A stretch of 10,064 nucleotides of DNA from Bryobacteraceae bacterium (lineage in GTDB: Bacteria; Acidobacteriota; Terriglobia; Bryobacterales; Bryobacteraceae). The notes under the pieces were generated by a model, which was not told the origin of the DNA, made no database searches, and saw nothing but the letters and a program-made list of their open reading frames with translations. A program made the translations under genes and the position numbers. Where the stretch lies: NCBI GenBank assembly GCA_025350445.1, contig JANXXV010000395.1, positions 1 through 10,064 on the forward strand, given 5' to 3'. Below, piece by piece: positions 1 through 7,094 of the stretch. Position 1 is the stretch's first letter. Each line of letters starts with the position of its first letter.

Positions 1-1
1 T

Positions 2-724
2 CCCGGCTATGTGGGTTACGAAGAAGGCGGCCAGCTCACCGAAAAGGTGAAGCGCGCGCCGTATTCCATCATTCTGCTGGATGAAATCGAAAAGGCGCAC
101 CCGGATATCTACAACATCCTGTTGCAGGTTTTTGAAGACGGGCAGTTGACCGACGGTCTGGGCAATACGGTCGATTTCAAGAACACCATCATCATCATGA
201 CGTCGAACCTGGGCGCACGTTTCCTTGAGAAGCGCGGCCAGCTAGGCTTCGCCGCCCCCGCTATCGAAGGGCTTCCCAGCAAAGTGGAAGACATGGTGAT
301 GGCCGAGGTGAAGCGGTCTTTCAACCCGGAATTTCTGAACCGGCTGGATGAGGTAATCCTCTTTACGTCTCTCACCGACGAGGACCTGCTGAAGATCATC
401 AACCTGCTGGTGGAACAGATCAACATCAATCTGGTGCCGAAGCAGATCAAGCTCAGGCTTGCCGAAGGCGCCGCCCGCTACGTCCTGGAGAAGACCTGTG
501 GCGACCGCAACTACGGCGCGCGGCCGCTTCGGCGCGCCTTGCAGAAGTACATCGAAGATCCGCTTTCCGAAGCGCTGATTCAGGGTACGCTGCCAAGGCC
601 GTCCGAGCTCGAAGTTTACCTTGGCGATACCGGCATCTACTGCCGCCAGATCAAGGAACCGACCGAACAGGAAGAAGAAGAGCCGGTGGAAGTTGGCGCC
701 GGTACGCCGCTGTATATGTTCTAG
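2..724 (+). CDS. clpC: ATP-dependent Clp protease ATP-binding subunit, ClpC type (3' part; 5' end outside window)
   Basis: C-terminal 240 or so residues of a class I Hsp100 AAA+ unfoldase, which feeds substrates into the ClpP peptidase in the cytosol. The frame is open from base 2 with the conserved pore-loop stretch PGYVGYEEGG, so the gene enters from the left. Seen in order: Walker B of the second AAA+ module (LLDEIEKAH, acidic pair at 80-85), sensor 1 (MTSN, Asn at 206-208), an LGF tripeptide (242-250) where ClpA/ClpC/ClpX carry the ClpP-docking loop, the arginine finger in NPEFLNRLDE (344-346) and sensor 2 GAR (Arg at 524-526) in GARPLRRALQKYIEDPLSE. The LGF loop and the IEDPL signature favour ClpC over the disaggregase ClpB, which lacks a ClpP loop. 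The tail is acidic (a run of Glu) and ends in LYMF. N-domain and first AAA+ module cannot be seen, so ClpC versus a ClpA-like assignment rests on this half only. Confidence 0.93.
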   Translation, partial: PGYVGYEEGGQLTEKVKRAPYSIILLDEIEKAHPDIYNILLQVFEDGQLTDGLGNTVDFKNTIIIMTSNLGARFLEKRGQLGFAAPAIEGLPSKVEDMVMAEVKRSFNPEFLNRLDEVILFTSLTDEDLLKIINLLVEQININLVPKQIKLRLAEGAARYVLEKTCGDRNYGARPLRRALQKYIEDPLSEALIQGTLPRPSELEVYLGDTGIYCRQIKEPTEQEEEEPVEVGAGTPLYMF

Positions 725-729
725 TGGCC

Positions 730-799
730 GGAGGACCGCTGGTCCGGCTGCTGTCATCACAAGTGCCAGCCAGGGGGCTGGCTTCGGGGCCGGGGCCCC
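730..799. terminator. Hairpin cluster after clpC, possible terminator region
   Basis: Three GC-rich hairpins follow the clpC stop codon: GGACC-GCT-GGTCC near 732-744, a 7-bp perfect stem at 765-771/776-782 with an AGGG loop, and GGGGCC-GG-GGCCCC at 786-799. They lie between two convergent genes, where bidirectional termination would be expected. None is followed directly by a long T tract (TTTT occurs only at 817-820), so this is not a textbook intrinsic terminator; Rho-dependent ends or mere GC-rich self-complementarity are alternatives. Confidence 0.35.
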
Positions 800-853
800 G
801 CCGTCCTCGTGCTGGTCTTTTGCAACGTCTTCTACTTCACGGTCTCTGGCGTC

Positions 854-1429
854 TTACCTGACGTCCAATACAAAGTCCATGCTCAGCACCATGGCGTGCC
901 CCGTCACGCGAATTTGCGATACATGGAAACTGATTAGCTCCTGCCGGTAGGGCGCCTTGCCGCGCTGTTCCTCCAGAATTTTCTTCGCATCCATCATCAC
1001 ACCGTAGGAAAACTGTGTCGACAAATTCTCGGTCAACTCCGCTCGTACACGCCGGATGTAGATTCCATCTTTGTCTTCACTCACCACGTTGACATCCTTC
1101 AAACGGATAAACCCGGCGTCGTAATACGGCACGGCTGTGATGGCCACCAGAAACGAATCGCCCAACCCAATACATCTCCCGAAAAAATCCTTCGCAGACC
1201 GGCCGCTGAATCGAGCGCGAATTTTCAAGCGGCCCTTCTCCTCCCCGATTTCCGGATTCTCCAGATACGCGAACGTACATTTTGCCGCGCGGCTGGCCTG
1301 GACATACTTCCGTCCATCGTCGGTGAACACTTGTTCGGCCAGAATTTTCTTGATCACACTATGGTGAAGACGGAGTTCCACCGCGCCCGCGGCGGAGGCG
1401 ATCAGCAGCATCGCGGCAAGGAAACCCAT
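854..1429 (-). CDS. Secreted protein of unknown function, 191 aa
   Basis: The reading frame could run upstream to 1537, but that would cover the start of the divergent gene at 1473. The ATG at 1427-1429 gives a plausible export signal, MGFLAAMLLIASAAGA, with an Ala-Gly-Ala cleavage site before VELRLHHS. The n-region has no positive charge and no Shine-Dalgarno is obvious, so the exact start is uncertain. The mature part (about 175 aa) alternates short hydrophobic strands with polar turns: an N-terminal helix (SVIKKILAEQVFTDDGRKYV), several beta strands, a second amphipathic helix (YGVMMDAKKILEEQRG) and a final strand MVLSMDFVLDV. Two Cys (in AAKCTF and FGRCIGL) could form a disulfide. The helix-then-strands pattern loosely recalls TULIP/YceB-like lipid-binding proteins, but I do not recognise a family and give no function. 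It is transcribed away from the TPP-enzyme cluster and converges on clpC. Confidence 0.7.
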   Translation of the reverse strand: MGFLAAMLLIASAAGAVELRLHHSVIKKILAEQVFTDDGRKYVQASRAAKCTFAYLENPEIGEEKGRLKIRARFSGRSAKDFFGRCIGLGDSFLVAITAVPYYDAGFIRLKDVNVVSEDKDGIYIRRVRAELTENLSTQFSYGVMMDAKKILEEQRGKAPYRQELISFHVSQIRVTGHAMVLSMDFVLDVR

Positions 1430-1458
1430 TTGGCCGATTTTAGCAACGGCTACTGTCG

Positions 1459-1475
1459 CATAATGATCTTCTATG
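1459..1475 (+). promoter_or_regulatory. Candidate -10 box of the four-gene cluster; possible leaderless start
   Basis: CATAAT at 1459-1464 is one base from the TATAAT consensus and lies only 8 bp before the ATG at 1473-1475. Transcription from it would start at or within a base or two of the ATG, giving a leaderless mRNA; consistent with this, no Shine-Dalgarno sequence precedes the ATG. No good -35 hexamer is visible at the usual spacing. The complete divergent spacer is only 43 bp (1430-1472), so promoters for the two genes must overlap each other or the coding sequences. Confidence 0.25.
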
Positions 1476-3125
1476 CCCACCGGAGCCGAACTGTTCGTGC
1501 GCACGCTCATCGAACTTGGAATCGACCGCATTTTCACGTTAGTCGGCGACCACTTAAACGAAGTCCTGGCGGTCGCCGCAAAAGCCGGCGTTCAGATCAT
1601 CGACATGCGCCACGAATCCGGCGTAACCCATACGGCCGACGCCTGGGCACGCCTGACCCGCAAGCCCGCGCTGTCGCTGGTTACCGGCGGACCCGGACAC
1701 ACCAACTCCTTAACCGGCATCGCCACCGCGCAACTGGCAGCCAGCCCGCTGATCGCAGTCAGCGGCAGCCGGGCCAATGCCGTCGCGGATCGGCAGGCAT
1801 TTCAGGATATCGATCAAGTTGGAATGACCGCGCCCATCACCAAATGGGCCGCGCAGCCGGCCACCGCGGGCCAGATCCCGTTCTACCTCACGCGTGCATA
1901 CTCTGAAGCAAATTCGGGCCGGCGGGGCGCGGTGCATCTCACTATTCCCGTAGATCTATTCACGGCCGAGGCGGGGGCGATAGCTCCGGCATTCTCCGTT
2001 CCCGAGATGTCGCTCATGCAACCGAATGCCGATCAGGTCCAGAAGGCGATTCAGTTACTAAAATCGGCCGAAAGGCCCGTGGTCATTGCAGGAAGCGGCG
2101 TATGGTGGGGCGATGCCGCCGCCGAGCTGCGGCACTTCATTGAGACGGCCAATCTGCCCCTCTACACCATTACCATGGCGAAGGGCGCGGTCCCTGACGA
2201 TCACCCGCTCTGCATGGGTTATGCCGATCCCGCCCTCAACACCGCCGTGCATACCGCCTTCAAGGAAGCCGATCTATTTTTGGTTGTAGGCAAACGCATT
2301 GATTACCGGCTGGCTCTGGGCGGCGCACGCCTATTCCCGACCACCGCCAAATTCATCCAGATTGACATTCACCAACAGGAACTCGGCCTCAATCACAAGT
2401 TGGACGTCGCCATTCACGCCGATGTGAAAACCGCACTTACGGCCTTAACGACAGACATGCCGCCGCGTAAGGAATGGCTGGCGCATCTGCGAACGCTAAA
2501 AACGGACTGGGAAAACCGGCTTGCGGAAATCGCGAAGGACGACGCATCGCCAATGCACCCCGCAGCGTTCTACGCCGAGCTGAAAAAAGCATTGCCACCA
2601 GAAACTCTCTACGCCTGGGACGGCGGCGACTTCGCCCATTGGGGCCGCGCCAACATCCCAGCGCTTCGCACCGGAGGCTGGCTGCGGCTGGGCCCGCTAG
2701 GCACCATCGGCTCCGCTCTGCCAAATGGACTGGCGCTGCAAATGGCCAATCCAGACAAACCCGTCGCAGTCATCACCGGGGACGGTTCCTTAGGTTTTTA
2801 CATCGCTGAAATGGACACTGCCGTGCGATATAAATTGCCCATCGTCATTATCGTAGGCAACGATGCCGGCTGGGGCCTGGAGCGCGAATTGCAATCCGCG
2901 CTGACGGGCCCGGGCACCGTGGCATGCGAGTTGCGCGCGACCCGTTACGATATCGTAATGCAGGGCTTCGGCGGCGCGGGGGAAACCATCGACACACTCG
3001 ACCAGGTGGGCCCCTCCGTCAAACGAGCCTTCTCCGCGGGCGTTCCATACTGTCTGAACGTAAATATTCGCGGCGTGCGTTCCCCCTTCACCGACTGGCA
3101 GATCAGCGGCAAGAAGCGCAATTGA
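1473..3125 (+). CDS. Thiamine-diphosphate-dependent enzyme, acetolactate synthase / 2-hydroxyacyl-CoA lyase superfamily
   Basis: A full-length (550 aa) three-domain ThDP enzyme, expected in the cytosol. N-terminal PYR domain: GIDRIFTLVGDHLNE, then the catalytic Glu (E48 in MRHESG) that activates the thiazolium ring, then TGGPGHTN. Central domain: RPVVIAGSGVWW (about 201-212) and VVGKRIDYRLALGG followed by AKFIQIDIHQQELG. C-terminal PP domain: GPLGTIGSALPNGLA, then the Mg/ThDP motif GDGSLGF (436-442) ending in GNDAGWG, with N463 as metal ligand. The R-D-Y-R-L-A-L-G-G and I-Q-I-D-I pattern is closer to 2-hydroxyacyl-CoA lyase, oxalyl-CoA decarboxylase and benzaldehyde lyase than to the biosynthetic IlvB subunit. 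No small regulatory subunit gene (ilvH/N) is next to it, which also argues against a housekeeping acetolactate synthase. The substrate cannot be named from the sequence. It is the first gene of a tight cluster; the propeller gene starts 1 nt after its stop. Confidence 0.9.
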   Translation: MPTGAELFVRTLIELGIDRIFTLVGDHLNEVLAVAAKAGVQIIDMRHESGVTHTADAWARLTRKPALSLVTGGPGHTNSLTGIATAQLAASPLIAVSGSRANAVADRQAFQDIDQVGMTAPITKWAAQPATAGQIPFYLTRAYSEANSGRRGAVHLTIPVDLFTAEAGAIAPAFSVPEMSLMQPNADQVQKAIQLLKSAERPVVIAGSGVWWGDAAAELRHFIETANLPLYTITMAKGAVPDDHPLCMGYADPALNTAVHTAFKEADLFLVVGKRIDYRLALGGARLFPTTAKFIQIDIHQQELGLNHKLDVAIHADVKTALTALTTDMPPRKEWLAHLRTLKTDWENRLAEIAKDDASPMHPAAFYAELKKALPPETLYAWDGGDFAHWGRANIPALRTGGWLRLGPLGTIGSALPNGLALQMANPDKPVAVITGDGSLGFYIAEMDTAVRYKLPIVIIVGNDAGWGLERELQSALTGPGTVACELRATRYDIVMQGFGGAGETIDTLDQVGPSVKRAFSAGVPYCLNVNIRGVRSPFTDWQISGKKRN

Positions 3126-3126
3126 T

Positions 3127-4110
3127 ATGCTGGACGCCATGCGCAAACTCCTGTTGTTCCTGCTTACCGCCCCACTGTTCGCGGCCTCGGTCCATATCTA
3201 CGTGGCCAACAGCGACGGAGATAACGTTACTGTAATCGATCCGCTAACCAACACGGTGAGCGCCGATATCAAGGTTTCAAAAAATCCCCACGGGATCGTG
3301 TTTTCACCGGATAAGTCGCGCTTCTATGTTTCCAGCGAAAGTGAAGACGTGCTCGATATCGTGGACCGGAAAACTTCGAAGATCATCCGGCGGGTGCCGC
3401 TGGGCCGGCGTCCCAACAACGTCGCCATCACGCCGGACGGCCGGCGCGTGTACGTTTGCATCCGCCAGGAATCGTGGGTGGATGTGGTTGACACCGCCTC
3501 CATGGAGAAAGTGAAAAGCATCCCGGTAGGCAAAGGCCCGCACAATCTGTATGTGTCGCCAGACGGCAAGGACATGATCGCCACGTCGACGGACGAGAAC
3601 AAGCTGACCGCAATCGATATCAAAACGGAGAAACCCGACTTCGAAATTCCGCTGCCGGGAGTTCCCCGCCCGCTGACGTTCGATGGCGCGGGCGGCCGCA
3701 TCTTCGTCCAACTTTCAAAATTGCATGGCTTCGCGGTGGTGGACTACAACACACGCAAAGTTACGGGAAACATCCTGCTGCCCGACGCTCCACCGGGCGC
3801 GAAGCCGCTGATCCCCGACACGTACTCGCACGGCATCGGCGTCACGCCCGATGGCAAGACGCTGTGGGTGACAAGCCTGCTGGACGACTCGGTCTCGGTG
3901 TTTTCCATGCCCGATCTGAAGCGCCTGGGAACTATCCCGGTAGGCCGGGGCCCGGACTGGCTGACGTTCACGCCGGACAGCCAGCGCTGCTTCGTCTCAA
4001 ACGCCGGATCGAATTCCGTATCCGTGTTGGATGTTTCCGCACGCAAGGAAATCACGAAGATCGCCGTGGGGAAGATTCCCAAGCGCATTATCACTGTAGT
4101 GCTTCCCTAG
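3127..4110 (+). CDS. Exported YVTN-family beta-propeller protein
   Basis: A 327-aa protein made almost wholly of about 42-residue propeller blades. A second ATG at 3139 (MRKLLLFLLTAPLFA) gives a cleaner signal peptide, with Arg-Lys before the hydrophobic core and cleavage near AASVHIY, and may be the true start; neither ATG has a clear ribosome binding site. Blades repeat the pattern Y-V-A-N/S...V-x-V-I-D...I-x-V-G-x-x-P-x-x-I-x-x-S/T-P-D-G: for example YVANSDGDNVTVID, GRRPNNVAITPDGRRVYV, GKGPHNLYVSPDGKDM, GRGPDWLTFTPDSQRCFVS. Six or seven blades can be counted, the sixth bearing a longer insert (LPDAPPGAKPLIPDTYSHG). YVTN propellers are extracytoplasmic binding or scaffold proteins with no single conserved activity; no catalytic residue can be named here. 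It sits 1 nt after the ThDP enzyme and 3 nt before the response regulator, so it is probably co-transcribed with both and could act as a periplasmic partner of the sensor kinase (inference). Confidence 0.88.
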   Translation: MLDAMRKLLLFLLTAPLFAASVHIYVANSDGDNVTVIDPLTNTVSADIKVSKNPHGIVFSPDKSRFYVSSESEDVLDIVDRKTSKIIRRVPLGRRPNNVAITPDGRRVYVCIRQESWVDVVDTASMEKVKSIPVGKGPHNLYVSPDGKDMIATSTDENKLTAIDIKTEKPDFEIPLPGVPRPLTFDGAGGRIFVQLSKLHGFAVVDYNTRKVTGNILLPDAPPGAKPLIPDTYSHGIGVTPDGKTLWVTSLLDDSVSVFSMPDLKRLGTIPVGRGPDWLTFTPDSQRCFVSNAGSNSVSVLDVSARKEITKIAVGKIPKRIITVVLP

Positions 4111-4113
4111 TGC

Positions 4114-4806
4114 ATGTGGGTATTAATCGTTGAAGACGAAAAGCGCATGGCCGAAACCCTGCGCAAAGGGCTGGAACGCGAGGGAATGTCGATCGCATTG
4201 GCGTTCGACGGCCCTTCCGGCCTGGAAGCCGCGCGCAGCCGTGATTTCGATGTAATCGTCCTCGACGTGATGCTGCCGGGACTCGACGGTTTCGGCGTAA
4301 CCCGCGAGCTTCGCGCACAAGGAGTGGCGACGCCGATCCTGATGTTGACCGCGCGGGACACCAGCCAGGACATTGTCAACGGCCTCTCGCAAGGTGCGGA
4401 CGATTACTTGACCAAGCCATTCGCCTTCGAAGTTCTGCTGGCGCGCCTGCACGCGCTCTCCCGCCGCAGCCTCCCGATGAGAGCACCGCAGCTGCAGCAC
4501 GCCGATCTGGTCCTCAATCCCGTCACGCACGAAGTGTCGCGCGGCGGCCGTAAACTATCGCTGACCAGAACGGAGTACGTTCTTCTGGAAATGCTGCTGC
4601 GCCGGAGCGGAATCGTTCTTTCGCGCGAGACCCTCATCGAAGGAGTCTGGGGGTTCGACGCGGAGGTGGAAACCAACACGCTGGAGGTCTTTATTGGCCA
4701 GTTACGCGCCAAGGTCGATCGGGAATCCGCCAACAAACTGATCCACACCATCCGCGGCGTGGGCTATGTAGTGCGGGACGATGCCCGGGAAGAGGAGCCC
4801 AGATGA
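4114..4806 (+). CDS. Two-component response regulator, OmpR/PhoB family
   Basis: A 230-aa DNA-binding response regulator of the usual family length. Receiver domain (1-117): acidic pocket E7/D8 in VLIVEDE, phospho-acceptor D51 in VIVLDVMLPGLDG, switch Thr T79 in ILMLTA and Lys K101 in DDYLTKPF, so all residues needed for phosphorylation are present. C-terminal winged-helix (about 128-224): LSLTRTEYVLLEMLLRRSG, recognition region ETNTLEVFIGQLRAKVD and the terminal hairpin IHTIRGVGYVVRDD, all typical of OmpR/PhoB regulators and close to the CusR/CopR subgroup. The ATG comes 3 nt after the propeller stop codon; no strong ribosome binding site, which fits translational coupling. The stop overlaps the kinase start by 4 nt (ATGA at 4803-4806), indicating a cognate pair. 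Target genes are not evident; autoregulation of the cluster is possible but no direct-repeat operator was found in the 43-bp spacer. Confidence 0.95.
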   Translation: MWVLIVEDEKRMAETLRKGLEREGMSIALAFDGPSGLEAARSRDFDVIVLDVMLPGLDGFGVTRELRAQGVATPILMLTARDTSQDIVNGLSQGADDYLTKPFAFEVLLARLHALSRRSLPMRAPQLQHADLVLNPVTHEVSRGGRKLSLTRTEYVLLEMLLRRSGIVLSRETLIEGVWGFDAEVETNTLEVFIGQLRAKVDRESANKLIHTIRGVGYVVRDDAREEEPR

Positions 4807-6137
4807 AGCACTGGTCCATCCAGGCACGGCTGACGCTGTGGTACGGCGCGGCCTTGAGCATCTCGCTGGCACTGCTGGGAGGCGGCATCTGGTGGGTACT
4901 GGAAACCAGTCTGTTTCGCGATATCGATCAGCGGCTGCAGGACCACGTCGTAGAAACGGGGCGCATCGTGAGCAAGGAACTTGCCGAGCATGATCGAGCG
5001 GGAGCCATGCAAGAGATCCGCGAGTCGCTATCGGCCTCGCCGGGTGAGCGTAGTGCCGTATGCGATGAGCGGGGAGCGTTGCTCTATAAGGCGCCGGAGC
5101 TGGACTTCACCTGCCCGCAAAGTGCTTTCGGCTTCCACAATCTCCAAGTTCGCAATGAGCCGTTCCGGGCACTTGTATCGCGTGAGGGTCCATTTACCAT
5201 CTTCGCGGCCGCCTCCACGCGGCATATCCATTCCGCGCTCAACCGCTTGCGGTGGATTCTGCTTTTCAGCATCCCGGTGGTTCTCCTGATCGCGACCGGC
5301 GGCGGTTATTGGTTGAGCAAGCGCGCCATGGCGCCGGTGGAGGAAATCACGCGAACTGCCCGCACCATCGGCATGCGGAATCTCTCGCGGCGATTGCCCG
5401 TTACACAGACCGGGGACGCGCTGCAACGGCTGTCGGAGACCCTGAACGACATGTTCGCCCGGCTGGAATCGGCCTTCCAGAGGATCTCGCAATTTACAGC
5501 GGATGCCGCGCATGAGCTTCGTACACCGCTGGCGCTGATCCGCACCACTGCCGAAGTGGCACTGCGTTCCGGGCAGCCGGACGAGTATATGGAGGCGTTG
5601 CCGCAGATAGTGGAAGAGACCGTCCGCACGACGGACCTAGTGGAACAACTCTTGTTCCTGGCCCGTGCGGACGCAGGCGGGACGCTTCCGGTCCGCGCGG
5701 CGTTCCAGTTGGAAAGCGTCATGCTGGACGTGGTGGAATCGGCACGAAAGCTTGCCGCAGCCCGAGGAATCGAGCTCAGCGCGCCGGCGCGCATCTTCCA
5801 GGTTGAACTGCACGGCGATGCCGCGGCGATGCGGCGGCTGTTGCTGATTCTGCTGGACAACGCCATCAAGTACACGCCCGGCGGAGGCGGTGTGACGATC
5901 GCCATGAATCCATCCGCAATAGAAATCAGCGATACGGGAATTGGCATTTCCGCCGAAGACCTGCCACATATTTTCGATCGCTTCTACCGCGCGGACAAAG
6001 CCCGCTCGCGCGACAGCGGCGGCGCGGGCCTGGGCCTCTCGTTGGCCAAGTGGATTGCAGAAGCCCACGGCGCATCGATCACGGTGCAAAGCCGCGCCGG
6101 TGAAGGCAGTAAATTCGTGCTCCATCTGCCGGACTAA
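4803..6137 (+). CDS. Sensor histidine kinase, CusS-like (HAMP-HisKA-HATPase)
   Basis: A complete 444-aa inner-membrane sensor kinase. Domains: TM1 (about 11-36), a periplasmic sensor segment of some 110 residues (about 37-148), TM2 (about 150-170), HAMP linker (about 171-225, including the typical MAPVEEITRTA), HisKA dimerisation domain with H-box FTADAAHELRTPL (phospho-acceptor H237), and HATPase with N-box LLILLDNAIKYTP (N353), G1 DTGIGI (377-382), F-box FDRFYRAD and G2 GAGLGLSLAKWI. All catalytic motifs are intact. The Q-F-T-A-D-A-A-H-E-L-R-T-P-L context and overall layout match the heavy-metal sensor kinase group (CusS/CopS/SilS), but no metal efflux genes are alongside and the periplasmic segment is not obviously rich in His or Met; it does hold two Cys (C87, C104). 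The signal is therefore unknown. It overlaps the response regulator by 4 nt and is the last gene of the cluster. Confidence 0.95.
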   Translation: MKHWSIQARLTLWYGAALSISLALLGGGIWWVLETSLFRDIDQRLQDHVVETGRIVSKELAEHDRAGAMQEIRESLSASPGERSAVCDERGALLYKAPELDFTCPQSAFGFHNLQVRNEPFRALVSREGPFTIFAAASTRHIHSALNRLRWILLFSIPVVLLIATGGGYWLSKRAMAPVEEITRTARTIGMRNLSRRLPVTQTGDALQRLSETLNDMFARLESAFQRISQFTADAAHELRTPLALIRTTAEVALRSGQPDEYMEALPQIVEETVRTTDLVEQLLFLARADAGGTLPVRAAFQLESVMLDVVESARKLAAARGIELSAPARIFQVELHGDAAAMRRLLLILLDNAIKYTPGGGGVTIAMNPSAIEISDTGIGISAEDLPHIFDRFYRADKARSRDSGGAGLGLSLAKWIAEAHGASITVQSRAGEGSKFVLHLPD

Positions 6138-6421
6138 CTTTTTTTGGGAGTTGGTCGATTCTGCCTGCGCCCGTTGGCCGGGATGATTTCGCCGCATTTC
6201 CGCCCTTTCGGTCAATTGCGCTTTCATCACGGTGAACTGGATATGAAGTTGCCGGAACTTGCGGTGGAGGCACGATATCCGGCAGCGGCGCTCTTGCTTT
6301 GGACTGCCGGGATCTAGGAGTCGTGTCACTCGTGAGAGTTGACGGCGGGCACGCGGGCGCGACTGGAGGGCGCAGCGTTTGCCTCATTTTGCCACAGCCG
6401 GGAATTTGACGGGACTGCACC

Positions 6422-6874
6422 CTAAGGCGCTGAGCGAGCCGCTGCCTCGTTCAACCAAGCCCGCATTTCGCGGCGCGTGGCGCCTCCCGCCCGCTGGAAT
6501 ACTACGCTGCCTTCCCGCATGACCACGAAATTCGGGATCGCCTGGATACGAAATTGCGCCGCTAAATCGGGTTGCTCTTCGGTGTTCACTTTCAACACAA
6601 TCGCAGCGCCTGCCACTTCGCGGGCCAGCGCGTCCACCTCCGGTGCAATCGCCCGGCATGGGCCGCACCATGGAGCCCAGAAGTCCACTAGAACCGGAAC
6701 TTTGGCATCGCTGGTAATTGCAGCAAAGGCCGCGGGATCAGCGTTGATTGGCGCATCGGAGGGACGCAGCGTTGACTTGCAGTTGCCACAGCGCCCGGTA
6801 TCAGCCAGATGTTTCGCGGAGATCCGGTTCAGTGTGCCGCATTCGTTACATTTCCGCGTCACGGAAAAGCTCAT
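6422..6874 (-). CDS. trxC: Thioredoxin 2 (Zn-binding, TrxC type)
   Basis: A 150-aa cytosolic disulfide reductase. An N-terminal zinc ribbon is formed by two CxxC pairs (C9/C12 and C29/C32) in the pattern typical of Trx2. It is followed by a thioredoxin fold with the catalytic WAPWCGPC motif (C70, C73) after PVLVDF, and by the cis-proline loop QAIPNF (P114). Length fits the family (about 140-150 aa). E. coli TrxC is induced by oxidative stress through OxyR and its zinc is released on oxidation; whether that holds here is unknown. The residue after the cis-Pro is Asn, where Thr is usual. The start is fixed by a strong Shine-Dalgarno (AGGAGG on the minus strand, 6881-6886) six bases upstream. 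The gene is a monocistron by spacing and converges with the histidine kinase across 284 bp. Confidence 0.95.
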   Translation of the reverse strand: MSFSVTRKCNECGTLNRISAKHLADTGRCGNCKSTLRPSDAPINADPAAFAAITSDAKVPVLVDFWAPWCGPCRAIAPEVDALAREVAGAAIVLKVNTEEQPDLAAQFRIQAIPNFVVMREGSVVFQRAGGATRREMRAWLNEAAARSAP

Positions 6875-6880
6875 GGGTGC

Positions 6881-6897
6881 CCTCCTACTCTATTATC
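6881..6897 (-). promoter_or_regulatory. trxC ribosome binding site and candidate -10 box
   Basis: On the minus strand AGGAGG (6881-6886) is a near-perfect Shine-Dalgarno with a six-base spacer to the ATG at 6874, the strongest in the window. GATAAT (6892-6897) directly upstream is one base from the -10 consensus; if used it implies a very short 5' leader. No good -35 box was seen at 16-18 bp from it, so the promoter part is tentative. Confidence 0.45.
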
Positions 6898-6920
6898 TGC
6901 GATTGGAGTCCACCCATCAT

Positions 6921-7094
6921 GTTGATTTCGGTGTAATAAATCCGGTTGAAAACCCCGTCCGTGCCGGCCTGATCGTCGCAGGCGGCCATCACCCGTACAC
7001 CGGCCCTGCGGGAAAGCTTCAGGATCAGCTTTTTGCCTTCTTCGCCTGGGCCGCCCGGCGGCCGCGCAATTCGATACGGCTCCGGCTGGAGTAG
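6921..7094 (+). pseudogene. C-terminal remnant of a REP-associated tyrosine transposase (RAYT, Y1/TnpA_REP type)
   Basis: In the + frame the stretch from about 6930 reads VINPVENPVRAGLIVAGGHH followed by PYTG. This matches the conserved C-terminal signature of RAYT/IS200-like Y1 transposases (typically Y-I-x-x-N-P-V-R-A-G-L-V...D-Y-P-Y/W-S/T). RAYTs are about 150-250 aa with an HUH motif and a catalytic Tyr; neither can be present here because the upstream sequence is the promoter and antisense of trxC. The frame stays open to the TAG at 7092-7094. So this is a truncated relic, not a working gene. The identification rests on one short motif. Confidence 0.5.

Noticed and set aside
2..724. ClpB disaggregase
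   Set aside because: An LGF tripeptide at the ClpP-docking loop position and the IEDPL-type C-terminal signature point to ClpC instead.
1473..3125. Naming the ThDP enzyme IlvB (biosynthetic acetolactate synthase)
   Set aside because: No small-subunit gene follows and the central-domain pattern is closer to 2-hydroxyacyl-CoA lyase and benzaldehyde lyase, so a specific name is not supported.
6138..6421. Spacer between the histidine kinase and trxC, with open frames on both strands and a T7 run at 6139-6145
   Set aside because: No frame has a credible start or recognisable protein content. The T run follows only a weak 5-bp stem (GGCAG/CTGCC) within the end of the kinase gene, too poor to call an intrinsic terminator.
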